Made by a program: the position numbers and the translations under genes. This document shows, piece after piece, positions 1-10,599 of a stretch of DNA of 64,000 bases (positions are counted from its first letter, which is position 1; each line of letters starts with the position of its first letter). The notes beneath the pieces were generated by a model. The model had not been told where the DNA came from. It did not search any database and saw nothing but the letters and a program-made list of their open reading frames with translations. Source of the stretch: Iodobacter fluviatilis (lineage in GTDB: Bacteria > Pseudomonadota > Gammaproteobacteria > Burkholderiales > Chitinibacteraceae); contig NZ_UGHR01000001.1 in the NCBI RefSeq assembly GCF_900451195.1, positions 2,170,001 through 2,234,000 of the forward strand. The letters run 5' to 3'.

Positions 1-114
1 AATTACTTCAACGCCAAGTCTTTGCAGCGCAATAATCACTTCCTTGCCCAGCTCGCCGCTACCTAGCAGCATTACTTTGGTGGCAGAGGCGGAGAGCGGT
101 GTGCCGATACGCAT
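1..114 (-). CDS. purT: Formate-dependent phosphoribosylglycinamide formyltransferase PurT, N-terminal fragment
   Basis: Only the first 38 codons lie in the window; the gene runs off the left edge, in frame. The start reads [20 protein letters not shown] followed by [18 protein letters not shown], which matches the PurT N-terminus closely, including the [10 protein letters not shown] nucleotide-binding turn of the ATP-grasp fold. PurT makes formyl-GAR from GAR, formate and ATP in purine synthesis. The start is supported by an AGGGA ribosome site about 7 bases upstream on the minus strand. The resemblance to the biotin carboxylase and PurK families is weaker at this end. Confidence 0.85.
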   Translation of the reverse strand, partial: MRIGTPLSASATKVMLLGSGELGKEVIIALQRLGVEVI

Positions 115-605
115 AAGATTTCCCTGAGCAAGTCGATATGTGAGGGGGAAATTTTAACATGATCAGCGGCATGGCTGAGTAGGTATGAGGCTGGTTGGTG
201 TGAAGGATATGTGCATTATTTGTGCAGATTCTTGATCGTATTGGCGCCTGATCTTTGATTTTTGGGCGGTCTGATTTGATTCGCTTTTTTAATGGGTAAA
301 GGGCCGGCCATTTTGGCGTGTTTGTTTTTTAGGGAAAAACGCAGGAATGAGCTATTAAATGAGATTGCTGTGTGTTTAGTTGAGCGCCCTATTGCAGGGT
401 CATGATATTTTATTTGACCATTTTTAATGGCGGGTTAATTGGCGCTGTATATGTTAACTGTAGGGGTATTAATTTATTGTGTATTTGTATGACATAAAAA
501 CAGCATGGCCTGCCATCGTATTATTTAGAGTGAGTACGATTTTCTTAAGGTTAATCAATAATATTACCGTTCAAATCCATTAATCTGCTTTTTAAACGTA
601 TTTTA
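115..605. other. AT-rich intergenic region between purT and the Tsx-like porin gene
   Basis: About 490 bases with no credible reading frame. It must hold the divergent control regions of purT and the porin gene. I see no clear PurR, CRP or riboswitch pattern. A possible sigma-70 promoter lies just downstream and is listed separately. Confidence 0.5.
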
Positions 606-634
606 TTTACTGGCGTAAATAAACTCGTTATGCT
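606..634 (+). promoter_or_regulatory. Possible sigma-70 promoter of the Tsx-like porin gene
   Basis: TTTACT at 606-611 and TATGCT at 629-634 are separated by exactly 17 bases. Each hexamer matches 4 of 6 consensus bases. Transcription would start near 641, giving a leader of about 70 bases before the porin ATG at 711. This is a pattern match only. Confidence 0.3.
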
Positions 635-710
635 GCGCTCCCTTGTGTCGGTTGAGGGAAGAAGGTTTACAGATTTTTACCGAATTAAATAATAAAATGA
701 TGAGCTTAAT

Positions 711-1505
711 ATGAAACTACGCAATATTTTAGTCGCAGCCAGCATTATTGCTACTCCAGCTGCATTTGCCGGCAACGACTGGTCTTTTAAAAACGTCAGC
801 GTGAACTGGCTTGATTGGTCTGGTGGTACTGAAACCCGCACCAATGCGGGTGCATTTGCCGGCAAAAAAGACTTTGCTTTTTTAGAGGTTGAAGGCGGCT
901 TCGGTGGCGACTGGGGTGAAGCATACGGTTTCTTCGATGTTGAAAACCCAACTAAGGGTGCGAGCGAAACCGATGGTCGTGACAAGCGCCGCTATGCAGC
1001 AAAAGCCATTGCCCGTTTTAATTTGGTGCAATTGGGTGGCGTGCCTGTACAGGCCTATGTTCATCTTTATGATGCACGTGATCATGGCACTTTCTTTAGC
1101 CAAAACCGCGTTTTAGGCTTGGGTACCAGCCTTTCAAATGGCAATTTCTGGATTAAGCCCTTTATTGGCGGCCATCAGCAATTCGATCGTAATATCGGTG
1201 CGCACGCCAATGGTGTGATGGCGGGCTACGTCGCGGGTTACAGCTTCCAAATGTTCGGCCAGTCTTTTATGGCAACCCAGTGGCATGAAACAGAATTCAA
1301 CCGCGATGATAAATTCCTCACCATGGGTAGCCCGGCTGGCGGTGTGACTCAGGGTAATGCAACAGGCCAGAACGGTGCCGTGTCGCTGTGGTGGAATGTC
1401 AGCAAAGAATTCACAACCGGCGTTCAGTACCGCTATGCGGATCAGAAGTTAGGCTCGGCTTCATATCAAAATGCGATGATTTACACTGCTAAATACAATT
1501 TTTAA
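711..1505 (+). CDS. Nucleoside-specific channel-forming outer membrane protein, Tsx/OmpK family
   Basis: The 264-aa product has a signal peptide with cleavage probably after AAFA (residue 20) and an aromatic C-terminus (KYNF) typical of outer membrane beta-barrels. The middle alternates short charged turns with aromatic-rich strands, and the segments FSQNRVLGLG and YRYADQKL are typical of the Tsx/OmpK porin family. The family forms narrow channels for nucleosides in the outer membrane; the substrate here is inferred. It stands alone, with a strong terminator directly after the stop. The ribosome site is weak (GAG about 6 bases before ATG), but the signal peptide fixes the start. Confidence 0.8.
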   Translation: MKLRNILVAASIIATPAAFAGNDWSFKNVSVNWLDWSGGTETRTNAGAFAGKKDFAFLEVEGGFGGDWGEAYGFFDVENPTKGASETDGRDKRRYAAKAIARFNLVQLGGVPVQAYVHLYDARDHGTFFSQNRVLGLGTSLSNGNFWIKPFIGGHQQFDRNIGAHANGVMAGYVAGYSFQMFGQSFMATQWHETEFNRDDKFLTMGSPAGGVTQGNATGQNGAVSLWWNVSKEFTTGVQYRYADQKLGSASYQNAMIYTAKYNF

Positions 1506-1524
1506 TTGATATTTAATGTGACAA

Positions 1525-1552
1525 ATAAAAACCCGCTGCGGCGGGTTTTTAT
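1525..1552 (+). terminator. Rho-independent terminator after the Tsx-like gene
   Basis: A 12-bp perfect stem (1525-1536 with 1541-1552) closes a 4-base TGCG loop. The core is ACCCGC/GCGGGT with an A tract before and a T tract after, 19 bases beyond the stop codon. Confidence 0.9.
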
Positions 1553-1988
1553 TTGCCTGTTTGTTTTATCGTCATGAAAAATGCGGGCTTACAAAAAATC
1601 ATATGCAAGGGGAGGTTTGAGTATCGGAGCGCTGCACGCTCAATTAAAAATTGCTGCTGTTTTAGCAACAAAATATGTGTTTCGTGGTGACTGAACATTG
1701 ATTAATTTTGCGCGCTGATGCTTTTGCACTGCTGGTCAAACTTGTTTGTTTTCGCCACATACATGAAAAACATAAATGTAAGAATGGCTTGCAGGGGTGA
1801 TGGTTTCTTTCTGTGGTTTTACACGTAGTCAGAATGCGGTATTTAAAGTTTCTTCGTGTATGAGACAAACTTTGATATGCTTTTGTCTTGAAATTTGGGG
1901 CTTTATTCAGATCGGCGTAGTGGCTTGGTAAGGTGTATTGCGTATTGCTTACACTTTATCTATTTATAATTGATTTAGAGGGGTGGGT
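1553..1988. other. Intergenic region without a recognisable gene
   Basis: About 435 AT-rich bases. The only open frame, on the minus strand at 1662-1868, has no family-like features. A perfect TATAAT at 1965-1970 lies close to the lipoprotein start, but no good -35 hexamer sits 16-18 bases upstream. No riboswitch-like conserved core was seen. Confidence 0.5.
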
Positions 1989-2408
1989 ATGAAAAAAGTT
2001 TTACCGCTTTTGTCGCTATGTTTTTTATTTGGCTGCGCTAACCCGGTTCGGGATGGCATCAATAATCTGCGCACTTCGGTGCGGAATGGATTTCAGGATA
2101 TTAAAATTGAAGTGGCGCCAGAGGTTACTAAAGTAGCAAATTTGGAAGAATTAAAGTTGGAAGCCTCGCTGGATGATCGTTTTGATTTAAATGGTTACGT
2201 AACGTATACAAAGTCATGCAATTCTTTTTTAACCATGGATGTTCGGTTTTATAGTGCAAATGGATCTGCCTTGGGTAATAGCATGGCAATGTCAAAAAGT
2301 TACAAGTCGGGTGAGCGTGCTAAATTTAAAGCATCGTTCAAACAAATTGCTAAAGATCGTGGTGAGCTGATCAGCAAAGCGGTTGTTAGTAATTTAAAGT
2401 GCATATGA
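1989..2408 (+). CDS. Small putative lipoprotein of unknown function
   Basis: The 139-aa product begins with a lipoprotein signal, MKKVLPLLSLCFLFGC, with Cys16 in an LFGC lipobox, so it is probably lipid-anchored. Asn18 and Pro19 follow Ala17, so no Asp inner-membrane retention signal is seen. The mature part contains a predicted beta-rich domain (about residues 50-139) with two later Cys residues (in KSCNS and LKCI) that could form a disulfide. I do not recognise the family. ATG at 1989 is preferred over GTG at 1983 because GAGGGG lies about 6 bases before it. A terminator follows. Confidence 0.7.
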   Translation: MKKVLPLLSLCFLFGCANPVRDGINNLRTSVRNGFQDIKIEVAPEVTKVANLEELKLEASLDDRFDLNGYVTYTKSCNSFLTMDVRFYSANGSALGNSMAMSKSYKSGERAKFKASFKQIAKDRGELISKAVVSNLKCI

Positions 2409-2432
2409 TTGTACGCGGCCTGAATGGCCCAC

Positions 2433-2463
2433 AAAAAAAGGAAGCGTGTCGCTTCCTTTTTTT
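2433..2463. terminator. Bidirectional terminator between the lipoprotein and DUF1653 genes
   Basis: Stem 2433-2446 with 2450-2463, loop TGT. The core GGAAGCG/CGCTTCC is flanked by seven A on the left and seven T on the right. It can therefore end transcripts from both convergent genes. Confidence 0.9.
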
Positions 2464-2495
2464 TGTGTAAAGACGCTTGTTATTCGCACTTGGGC

Positions 2496-2711
2496 TTATT
2501 GGGAGTGCCAGCGAAAGCGTGGCATGGTTTCACCATTATGGGTGATCTCTTCAGTAAACATTGCCAGCGGCCGCACCCAAAGATCAAAGTCACCATAGAG
2601 ACAGCGGTATATCACCATTTCTTCTTCTGTTTCACTGTGTCTGGCGACGCCGGTGACTTGATAAAGCGGGCCTTTGTAATGCTGATAAATGCCGTTTTTA
2701 ATCGTTTTCAT
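2496..2711 (-). CDS. DUF1653 domain protein
   Basis: A 71-aa single-domain protein. The order NGIYQHYKGPLYQVTGVARH, then a short acidic stretch, then YRCLYGDFDLWVRPLAMF and a final PRFRW matches the small DUF1653 family closely. The biochemical role of the family is unknown to me. It follows nadB by 41 bases on the same strand and may be cotranscribed with it. I chose ATG at 2711 rather than TTG at 2723, since the family normally starts shortly before NGIY. Confidence 0.85.
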   Translation of the reverse strand: MKTIKNGIYQHYKGPLYQVTGVARHSETEEEMVIYRCLYGDFDLWVRPLAMFTEEITHNGETMPRFRWHSQ

Positions 2712-2752
2712 GGGTTTATCCAATCTTTTTTTCCAAGTTATCAGGGAAGACT

Positions 2753-4336
2753 TTAGTCAGGATTCAGGATGGTGCTTTTTGCTTCGCTCAACATGCCGGG
2801 ATAATCGCGGCTGTAGTGCAGGCCGCGGCTTTCTTGTCGTGCCATGGCGCAGCGTACGATCAGCTCGGCAGATTGCACCAGATTTCGCAGCTCGATCAAA
2901 TCGTTAGAGACGCGGAAATTGCTGTAGTAGTCGTCGATTTCATGTTGTAGCAATTCGATGCGGTGCAGGGCGCGCTCTAGGCGTTTGTTGGTGCGCACAA
3001 TCCCGACGTAATCCCACATAAAGCGGCGTAATTCATCCCAGTTGTGTGAAATCACCACTTCTTCGTCTGGATCGGTCACCTGGCTTTCGTCCCACTCCGG
3101 AATATCGGGGCGATCACTCTGTGTGATTTGTAAAATATCGGCCGCCGCTGCTTTGCCAAGTACCATGCATTCCAGTAAGGAATTGGAAGCCAGTCGGTTA
3201 GCGCCGTGCAGGCCGGTGCAGGCCACCTCGCCTACCGCATATAAATTGGCCACATCAGTGCGGCCAGCGGTATCACTGACAATGCCGCCGCAGGTGTAGT
3301 GCGCAGCCGGTACGACAGGGATGGGTTCTTTAGTGATGTCGATGCCCAACTCCAAGCAGCGCAGATAGATATTAGGGAAGTGCTCTTTGATAAAGGCGGC
3401 AGGCTTATATGAGATATCTAGGTAAACGCAGTCAAAACCGCCTTTTTTCATTTCAAAGTCGATCGCACGGGCCACGATATCGCGGGGTGCCAGCTCGGCG
3501 CGCTCGTCGTGCTGGGGCATAAAGCGCGTGCCATCAGGTAGCTTTAAGATGCCGCCTTCACCGCGTACGGCTTCGGTAATTAAAAATGATTTGGCATGCG
3601 GGTGATAAAGGCAGGTAGGGTGGAATTGAATGAATTCCATATTGGCCACACGGCAGCCAGCGCGCCAGCCCATGGCAATCCCGTCGCCCGTTGCTACATC
3701 TGGGTTGGTGGTGTAAAGATAAACTTTGCCCGCGCCGCCACTGGCAAGGACGGTGGACTTTGCCACGATGGTTTCAACGCGGTCGGTTTCTTTATCGTAA
3801 ACATAGGCGCCGTAGCAATGCTTGCCTTCGCGGCCTAATTTTTGATCGGTGATTAAATCAACGGCAATATGTGATTCAAGTACGGTGATATTGGGGTGTG
3901 CGGCGACTTTATGCGCTAGTGTGTCGATCACGGCTGCGCCGGTGGCGTCTGCCGCATGGATGATGCGCCTGTGGCTGTGCCCGCCTTCCCGGGTAAGGTG
4001 GTAGCCTTGATAGGCGCTATCGCCTTCGGTGTCTTTGGTGAAGGGCACGCCCATCTGGATTAGCCAGTCGATGGCTTCTTTGGAATGCTCAACAATAAAG
4101 CGCGTGCTTTCCTGATCGCACAGGCCCGCGCCGGCGACATGGGTGTCACGAATATGCAGCTCTACACTGTCGGTGCCATCGAGCACTGCTGCAATGCCGC
4201 CCTGCGCCCAGCCGCTGCCGCCATCCCGCAACTCGCGCTTGGTCACCAGGCCCACTTTGATGTGGTCAGCTAAGTGCAGCGCCATGGTCATTCCGCCAAG
4301 GCCACTGCCGATGATTAATGCATCAAATTCACGCAT
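2753..4336 (-). CDS. nadB: L-aspartate oxidase NadB
   Basis: The 527-aa length is typical of the enzyme that oxidises L-aspartate to iminoaspartate, the first step of NAD synthesis, with FAD in the cytoplasm. The N-terminus has the Rossmann motif GSGLGGM (11-17). It is followed by [12 protein letters not shown] (about 39-50) and the active-site stretch [11 protein letters not shown] (about 115-125). Later come [25 protein letters not shown] and [15 protein letters not shown], all diagnostic of the fumarate reductase/NadB flavoprotein family; the Asp-oxidase identity rests on the whole pattern and on synteny. It is divergent from rpoE, as in many gamma- and beta-proteobacteria. nadA and nadC are not in the window. 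Confidence 0.95.
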   Translation of the reverse strand: MREFDALIIGSGLGGMTMALHLADHIKVGLVTKRELRDGGSGWAQGGIAAVLDGTDSVELHIRDTHVAGAGLCDQESTRFIVEHSKEAIDWLIQMGVPFTKDTEGDSAYQGYHLTREGGHSHRRIIHAADATGAAVIDTLAHKVAAHPNITVLESHIAVDLITDQKLGREGKHCYGAYVYDKETDRVETIVAKSTVLASGGAGKVYLYTTNPDVATGDGIAMGWRAGCRVANMEFIQFHPTCLYHPHAKSFLITEAVRGEGGILKLPDGTRFMPQHDERAELAPRDIVARAIDFEMKKGGFDCVYLDISYKPAAFIKEHFPNIYLRCLELGIDITKEPIPVVPAAHYTCGGIVSDTAGRTDVANLYAVGEVACTGLHGANRLASNSLLECMVLGKAAAADILQITQSDRPDIPEWDESQVTDPDEEVVISHNWDELRRFMWDYVGIVRTNKRLERALHRIELLQHEIDDYYSNFRVSNDLIELRNLVQSAELIVRCAMARQESRGLHYSRDYPGMLSEAKSTILNPD

Positions 4337-4362
4337 TGCAGGTGTTCCATTCCCAGAAAAAT

Positions 4363-4391
4363 GGAATATTAACAGAGGCCAGACCGTCTAC
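4363..4391 (+). promoter_or_regulatory. Weak candidate for a sigma-E-type autoregulated promoter of rpoE
   Basis: GGAATAT starting at 4363 resembles the sigma-E -35 box GGAACTT, and TCTAC at 4387-4391 resembles the -10 TCTGA. The spacing is 17 bases. rpoE operons are usually autoregulated, which motivates the search, but both boxes are imperfect. Confidence 0.2.
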
Positions 4392-4489
4392 GCCGTGTAT
4401 AAAGCCAAATCTGTCAGCTTTTGTATGTGCTGGCTTGATAAAAATCATGGTCAACCCCATGTGAGTGTAAATATCTTTTGGAGACATCT

Positions 4490-5101
4490 TTGATTCAGCG
4501 AACCGATCGTGATATCGATCAGGAGCTTGTTCTGCGGGCTCAGGCGGGAGATAAGCGAGCCTTTGAGTTGTTGGTAGTGAAATACCAGCGGCGTGTCGCA
4601 CGTCTTTTGTCGCGGCTGATTCGCGATCAGTCAGAGATTGAGGACGTGTCTCAGGAGTCGTTTATCAAGGCTTATCGTGCCTTGCCATCGTTTCGTGGCG
4701 AAAGCGCTTTTTATACCTGGTTATATCGTATTGCTATTAATACGGCTAAAAACCATTTGGCTACCCTTGGCCGCCGCCCGCAGCTGGCAAGTCTTTATGA
4801 AGACGAGGAAGGGGAGTCACTGGATGCTGCTGCACAAATACCGGATTACCATACGCCTGAAACTGAACTCTCTAACCGGCAGATTGTCTCTACAGTGAAT
4901 GCAGTGGTTGATGAGTTACCTTCCGAGTTGCGAACGGCAATTACGTTGCGCGAAATGGATGGTTTAAGTTATGAAGATATCGCCGCCGTGATGAATTGCC
5001 CCATTGGTACGGTTCGTTCTCGGATTTTTCGCGCTCGTGAGGCTATCGCAAATAAGCTGAGGCCTTTATTGGATGTCGTCGGAAAAGATAAGCGCTGGTA
5101 A
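4490..5101 (+). CDS. rpoE: RNA polymerase sigma factor RpoE/AlgU (envelope stress)
   Basis: A 203-aa ECF sigma factor. Region 2 (about 28-90) contains YQRRV, DVSQESFIKAYRALPSFRG and FYTWLYRIAINTAKNHL. Region 4 (about 140-190) contains LPSELRTAITLREMDGLSYE and CPIGTVRSRIFRARE. These match the RpoE/AlgU subgroup. It directs transcription of envelope-stress genes and is held inactive by RseA, encoded next. The start is taken as TTG at 4490 because GGAG lies 6 bases before it; an in-frame TTG at 4478 has no such site. A TTG start may keep the sigma factor level low. Confidence 0.93.
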   Translation: MIQRTDRDIDQELVLRAQAGDKRAFELLVVKYQRRVARLLSRLIRDQSEIEDVSQESFIKAYRALPSFRGESAFYTWLYRIAINTAKNHLATLGRRPQLASLYEDEEGESLDAAAQIPDYHTPETELSNRQIVSTVNAVVDELPSELRTAITLREMDGLSYEDIAAVMNCPIGTVRSRIFRAREAIANKLRPLLDVVGKDKRW

Positions 5102-5129
5102 GCTTCGAAGGATATGAGAGGGTAATGTG

Positions 5130-5615
5130 ATGAAAGAAAAACTTTCCGCCTTGATGGATGGCGAGCTTGATGTGGCAGACATCGATGGTTTACTTGCTGA
5201 AATGAAGCGCGATGCCTCGCTGAGTAAGGATTGGTATGATTGGCATCAGCTCAGCGATAATATGCAGGAACACCCCTTGCTTTCTCCTCAGTTTATGACG
5301 CGCTTTTCTGCGCGCTTGGCAGCAGAGCCAACGGTGGTGGCGCCGCAGCGCTTGAAACGCAGCTCGGTAATGAAGAAATTATTAGTGCCTTTAACTGCTG
5401 CTGCATCAATCGCCTTTGTGGGCGTGGCAGCATGGCAGACTAAAACGAACTTTAATACTGCGCCGGCAATGGTTGCAGTACAAAATGCGAAGCCTGTTGA
5501 TAAAAAGCCACCCGCTATACGCGCCTACTTGGCTGCGCATAGCCAGGAATCTGGCAATGTACTGGCGGAGCGGGATATTGTTTATGCAGATTTTGGCACG
5601 GAGAATATGCGCTAG
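5130..5615 (+). CDS. rseA: Anti-sigma factor RseA (MucA-like)
   Basis: The 161-aa protein has an N-terminal cytoplasmic anti-sigma domain (about 1-65, starting KEKLSALMDGELD, the RseA/MucA signature), one membrane segment (about 83-102) and a short periplasmic tail. Family role: it binds RpoE until regulated proteolysis frees it. The gene lies between rpoE and rseB; its stop at 5613-5615 directly abuts the rseB ATG, suggesting coupled translation. ATG at 5130 is chosen over GTG at 5127 because GAGAGGG is 7 bases before it. Confidence 0.88.
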   Translation: MKEKLSALMDGELDVADIDGLLAEMKRDASLSKDWYDWHQLSDNMQEHPLLSPQFMTRFSARLAAEPTVVAPQRLKRSSVMKKLLVPLTAAASIAFVGVAAWQTKTNFNTAPAMVAVQNAKPVDKKPPAIRAYLAAHSQESGNVLAERDIVYADFGTENMR

Positions 5616-6587
5616 ATGAGCGACTTGCTGGGTAGATTAAAGCCATTTGTGCTGTGCATCAGTTTGTTTTTGCCTGCGGGCGCCATGGCCGCAGCAGAGC
5701 TGAATAATTCAGATGCCGTGATTGTATTGAACCGGATGTCTGCTGCAGCTAAACAGAATGATTTTCAGGGACTCTTCACGCATCAGCATGGTGATTCCAC
5801 GGAAACATTCAGAATTGTGCATGTGGGCAGTGAGCCGGTGGAGGTTGAGCGCCGTGAGTCGCTAGACGGCCCGCGCCGTGAGTATTATCGCAAGGGTGAT
5901 CATGTCAGTATTTATTTGCCATCTAAGCGGACAGTCTCTTTAGACCGGCGTTTCAGCTCCAAATTGTTTCCCCAGCATTTGCCGGAAAACGCCGATTCGG
6001 TGCTGCTGAATTACAAGCTTAAAAAAGGCGGTATGGAACGGGTTGCAGGCTTAAATGCACAAATTTATGAGCTGGAACCCAGGGATGTTTACCGTTTTCC
6101 GCTGCGTTTATGGATGCATATTGATAGTGGGCTAGTTTTAAAGTCCGAACGCTTGGGGCCGTATTCTCAGCCTGTTGAGCTCTTTGTTTTTTCTGCGCTC
6201 ACCCTCGGCAAGGTTGATCGCGCATTATTGAACCCGGTTAATCCTTTACGCCCAGTCGTTATTGAATCAAATCAGGGCGTGGCCAGTGCCCCAGTTGAGC
6301 CTGCGTGGATGATTGATCATCTCCCTCGCGGTTTTCGATTTATGAAAAGTATTCAGCGCACGCTGATTGGCAAAGAAATGCCCGTGGTGCAGCATTTGTA
6401 CAGTGATGGCCTTGTTACGGTGTCGGTCTTTTTGGAGCCCGCCGTAGCAGAAGCCAGAGAAGGGGCTTCGCATCAGGGAGCGATGCATATGCAGGTGCGG
6501 CAAATTGATGGAAAAATGGTCACCGTATTGGGTGAAGTGCCTGCTGAAACAGTGAAGGCGTTTGCTCTTGCTTTTCAACCCCGCTAG
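5616..6587 (+). CDS. rseB: Periplasmic regulator RseB (MucB)
   Basis: 323 aa with a signal peptide (about 1-25, ending AGAMA). The mature protein fits the two-domain RseB fold: a LolA-like N-terminal domain (about 30-215, with VVLNRMSAAAKQ-type helix and GPRREYYRKGD) and a smaller C-terminal domain (about 230-323). RseB binds the periplasmic part of RseA, shields it from DegS, and is thought to sense mislocalised LPS. Gene order rpoE-rseA-rseB-rseC supports the call. Confidence 0.9.
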   Translation: MSDLLGRLKPFVLCISLFLPAGAMAAAELNNSDAVIVLNRMSAAAKQNDFQGLFTHQHGDSTETFRIVHVGSEPVEVERRESLDGPRREYYRKGDHVSIYLPSKRTVSLDRRFSSKLFPQHLPENADSVLLNYKLKKGGMERVAGLNAQIYELEPRDVYRFPLRLWMHIDSGLVLKSERLGPYSQPVELFVFSALTLGKVDRALLNPVNPLRPVVIESNQGVASAPVEPAWMIDHLPRGFRFMKSIQRTLIGKEMPVVQHLYSDGLVTVSVFLEPAVAEAREGASHQGAMHMQVRQIDGKMVTVLGEVPAETVKAFALAFQPR

Positions 6588-6596
6588 TGAAAAACA

Positions 6597-7070
6597 ATGA
6601 TTGAAACAGAGGCACAGGTGCAGCGGCTGGATGGCGCTCATGCATGGGTAAAAATAAAACCACATACGCCCTGTGGCCGGTGCGATCCAGAAACTGGCTG
6701 CAAGGCTATGGCGCTAAGCCGAATGTTTGCTCAGTCGCAAGATGGCTTCAAGGTTAAAAATCCTTTGTCTTTTAAAGCGGGGGATTGGGTGATCGTTGCT
6801 GTTGAAGAACAAATGCTGCTTAAAAGCGCTGTGTGGGCTTATGGCGTACCGCTGCTGCTGCTGATTGCCGGCGCTGCAGCGGGCCAGTGGCTTGTGCCTC
6901 AGTCTCCTGTCAGTGCGGTGTTGGGTGGTGTATTTGGGTTTGTAGCAGGTTTCGTGCTGCTGAAACAGCAGCACCAGCTGGCGGCTTCGGCCGAGCCAGT
7001 CATTGTGGCGGGCAAAGCCGTAGCTGGCCCGCCGTTTCTTAGTCCTTGTCAAATGAAACGTAAACCATGA
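6597..7070 (+). CDS. rseC: SoxR-reducing/RseC family membrane protein
   Basis: 157 aa. The cytoplasmic N-terminal part carries a Cys cluster, CGRCDPETGCK (about 27-37), typical of the RseC/RsxC-associated family and possibly binding iron-sulfur or metal. Two membrane helices follow (about 79-98 and 102-122). RseC acts in the envelope-stress operon and in reduction of SoxR in other bacteria; its exact job is poorly defined. The stop overlaps the next gene start (ATGA), indicating a continuous operon. Confidence 0.88.
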   Translation: MIETEAQVQRLDGAHAWVKIKPHTPCGRCDPETGCKAMALSRMFAQSQDGFKVKNPLSFKAGDWVIVAVEEQMLLKSAVWAYGVPLLLLIAGAAAGQWLVPQSPVSAVLGGVFGFVAGFVLLKQQHQLAASAEPVIVAGKAVAGPPFLSPCQMKRKP

Positions 7071-8476
7071 TGAAAAAATTACTGTTAAGCCTTACTTTAG
7101 GCTTTGTTTCTGTCTCATCCATTGCGGCCGCTAATTTGCCTGATTTTACTCAGCTGGTTGAGAAAGAAGGCCGGGCAGTGGTCAATATTTCGACGACCTC
7201 TACGATCAAAGAGCAGCCACAGCAGATGGGTGATGAAGACGGCATGGATATCTTCCGTCGTTTTGGTTTCCCTGTGCCGCGGATGCTGCCGCGAAATGGC
7301 CAGCAACAGCAGCCCCGCGAGCGTCAGGCCCAATCCTTGGGGTCCGGTTTTATTATGGCGGCGGATGGTTACATTCTGACCAACGCCCATGTGATTGCTC
7401 AGGCCGATGAAATTACCGTAAAGCTGACAGATAAGCGCACCTTTAAAGCAAAAGTGATCGGTGCAGATGCCCGTACCGATGTGGCCTTGCTGAAAATTGA
7501 TGCCACAGGTCTGCCTAAAGTGACGCTGGGCGATGCGAATAAATTAAAAGTAGGTGAGTGGGTTGTGGCGATTGGCTCGCCTTTTGGTTTTGAAAACACG
7601 GTGACCGCTGGGATTGTTTCAGCTAAGGGCCGAAGCCTGCCAGATGAAACCTTTGTGCCCTTTATTCAGACCGACGTAGCGATTAACCCAGGTAATTCCG
7701 GCGGCCCGCTCTTTAATATGGCCGGTGAAGTGGTTGGGATTAACTCGCAAATCTACAGCCGTTCGGGTGGTTTTATGGGCTTGTCGTTCTCGATTCCGGT
7801 TGATGTGGTGATGAAGGTTGCTGATGAGCTGAAGGCTACCGGTAAAGTGACACGGGGCCGGATTGGTGTGGCCATTCAGGAGTTAAATGATGATTTGGCA
7901 AAGAGTTTTGGTCTGAGCAAAATCAACGGCACACTTCTGGCAAGTGTAGAGAAAGATGGCCCAGCGGATAAGGCCGGTTTAAAACCGGGTGATGTGATTC
8001 TGAAATTTAATGGCCAGACCATTGCATCAGCCAGTGATCTGCCTAAATATGTGGCTGCTGTGCGCCCTGGTACAAAAGTGCCGGTGCAAATCTGGCGCGA
8101 TAAAGCCATGCGTGAAGTGAGTGTAACGATTGGTGTGCTGGAACAATCTGATCGCACCACCGCTGAGCGTGAATATCGTGGTAGCCAGAATGACGAGGGC
8201 GGGCGCTTTGGCTTGTCGCTGCAGTCGGTGGATCCCGCTCAGCTGAAGGGGATGGGGCTGAAGTTTGCAGTGTTGGTGCAGGCTGCACGTGGCTCCGCAG
8301 CGAAGGCGGGTCTGCAGGGAGGGGATTTAATTGTAGGCGTTGCAAATCAGGAGCTGACCAGTCTTGCTCAGCTTAAGCAATCACTCACCGCTTTAAAACC
8401 CAATGAAGCAACGGCACTGCGTGTGATCCGTGGCGATGCCTCTATGTTTCTGACTTTGCGTGCGCCTGCTAAATGA
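7067..8476 (+). CDS. degP: Periplasmic serine protease/chaperone DegP (MucD)
   Basis: A 469-aa HtrA-family protease with signal peptide (about 1-22). The catalytic triad is visible: His108 in TNAHVI, Asp138 in RTDVALL and Ser211 in GNSGGPLF. Two PDZ domains follow (about 262-355 and 375-465), as in DegP/DegQ/MucD rather than the one-PDZ DegS. It degrades or refolds damaged envelope proteins. It sits in the rpoE operon, where mucD is found in pseudomonads, and overlaps rseC by 4 bases and the next gene by 4 bases. Confidence 0.94.
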   Translation: MMKKLLLSLTLGFVSVSSIAAANLPDFTQLVEKEGRAVVNISTTSTIKEQPQQMGDEDGMDIFRRFGFPVPRMLPRNGQQQQPRERQAQSLGSGFIMAADGYILTNAHVIAQADEITVKLTDKRTFKAKVIGADARTDVALLKIDATGLPKVTLGDANKLKVGEWVVAIGSPFGFENTVTAGIVSAKGRSLPDETFVPFIQTDVAINPGNSGGPLFNMAGEVVGINSQIYSRSGGFMGLSFSIPVDVVMKVADELKATGKVTRGRIGVAIQELNDDLAKSFGLSKINGTLLASVEKDGPADKAGLKPGDVILKFNGQTIASASDLPKYVAAVRPGTKVPVQIWRDKAMREVSVTIGVLEQSDRTTAEREYRGSQNDEGGRFGLSLQSVDPAQLKGMGLKFAVLVQAARGSAAKAGLQGGDLIVGVANQELTSLAQLKQSLTALKPNEATALRVIRGDASMFLTLRAPAK

Positions 8477-8718
8477 TTCAGCTTAAGTTATACGGAAGGG
8501 AATATTGCAGTCTGTGCCTTGTGATGCGGGATCTTTTGCAGCAGCAGGCACAGACTGCAGGCTTTGAGCTGGAGTGGATTGATATCGATGATATCGATCA
8601 TCTGGAGGCGCAATATGGTGAATGGGTGCCCGTTTTGGCGGGTTCTGACGGAGTGGAAATTTGCCATTACCACCTCGATCAAGCGGCTCTTGATGCCTAT
8701 ATTGCTAATTTCCGTTAA
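8473..8718 (+). CDS. Glutaredoxin-like family protein (DUF836 type)
   Basis: 81 aa with a thioredoxin fold. The start MIQLKLYGREYCSLC gives a CSLC redox motif at Cys12-Cys15, and WVPVLAG provides the cis-Pro position (about residues 52-58). This fits the small glutaredoxin-like DUF836 family. The start overlaps the degP stop by 4 bases, so it closes the rpoE stress operon. I infer a thiol redox role linked to envelope stress, but the substrate is unknown. A terminator lies 21 bases after the stop. Confidence 0.85.
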   Translation: MIQLKLYGREYCSLCLVMRDLLQQQAQTAGFELEWIDIDDIDHLEAQYGEWVPVLAGSDGVEICHYHLDQAALDAYIANFR

Positions 8719-8739
8719 AATCAGTGGAAATTAATATTT

Positions 8740-8764
8740 GGGGTACGATCGCGTACCCCTTTTT
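8740..8764 (+). terminator. Terminator between the rpoE operon and lepA
   Basis: GGGGTACG (8740-8747) pairs with CGTACCCC (8752-8759) around a 4-base loop and is followed by five T. It separates the stress operon from lepA-lepB, though read-through is possible. Confidence 0.8.
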
Positions 8765-8785
8765 CGTGAAATATCTGGCAGGCCA

Positions 8786-10579
<1,794 letters not shown>

Positions 10580-10599
10580 CACGATAAAAAGGAAAACGG

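Noticed and set aside
1662..1868. Minus-strand 68-aa frame in the gap after the Tsx-like gene
   Set aside because: Cys/Thr-rich with no family pattern and no ribosome site.
4435..4448. TTGATAAAAATCAT, a 9-of-10 FNR-box match between nadB and rpoE
   Set aside because: About two single-mismatch matches are expected by chance in 64 kb, and neither gene is a usual FNR target.
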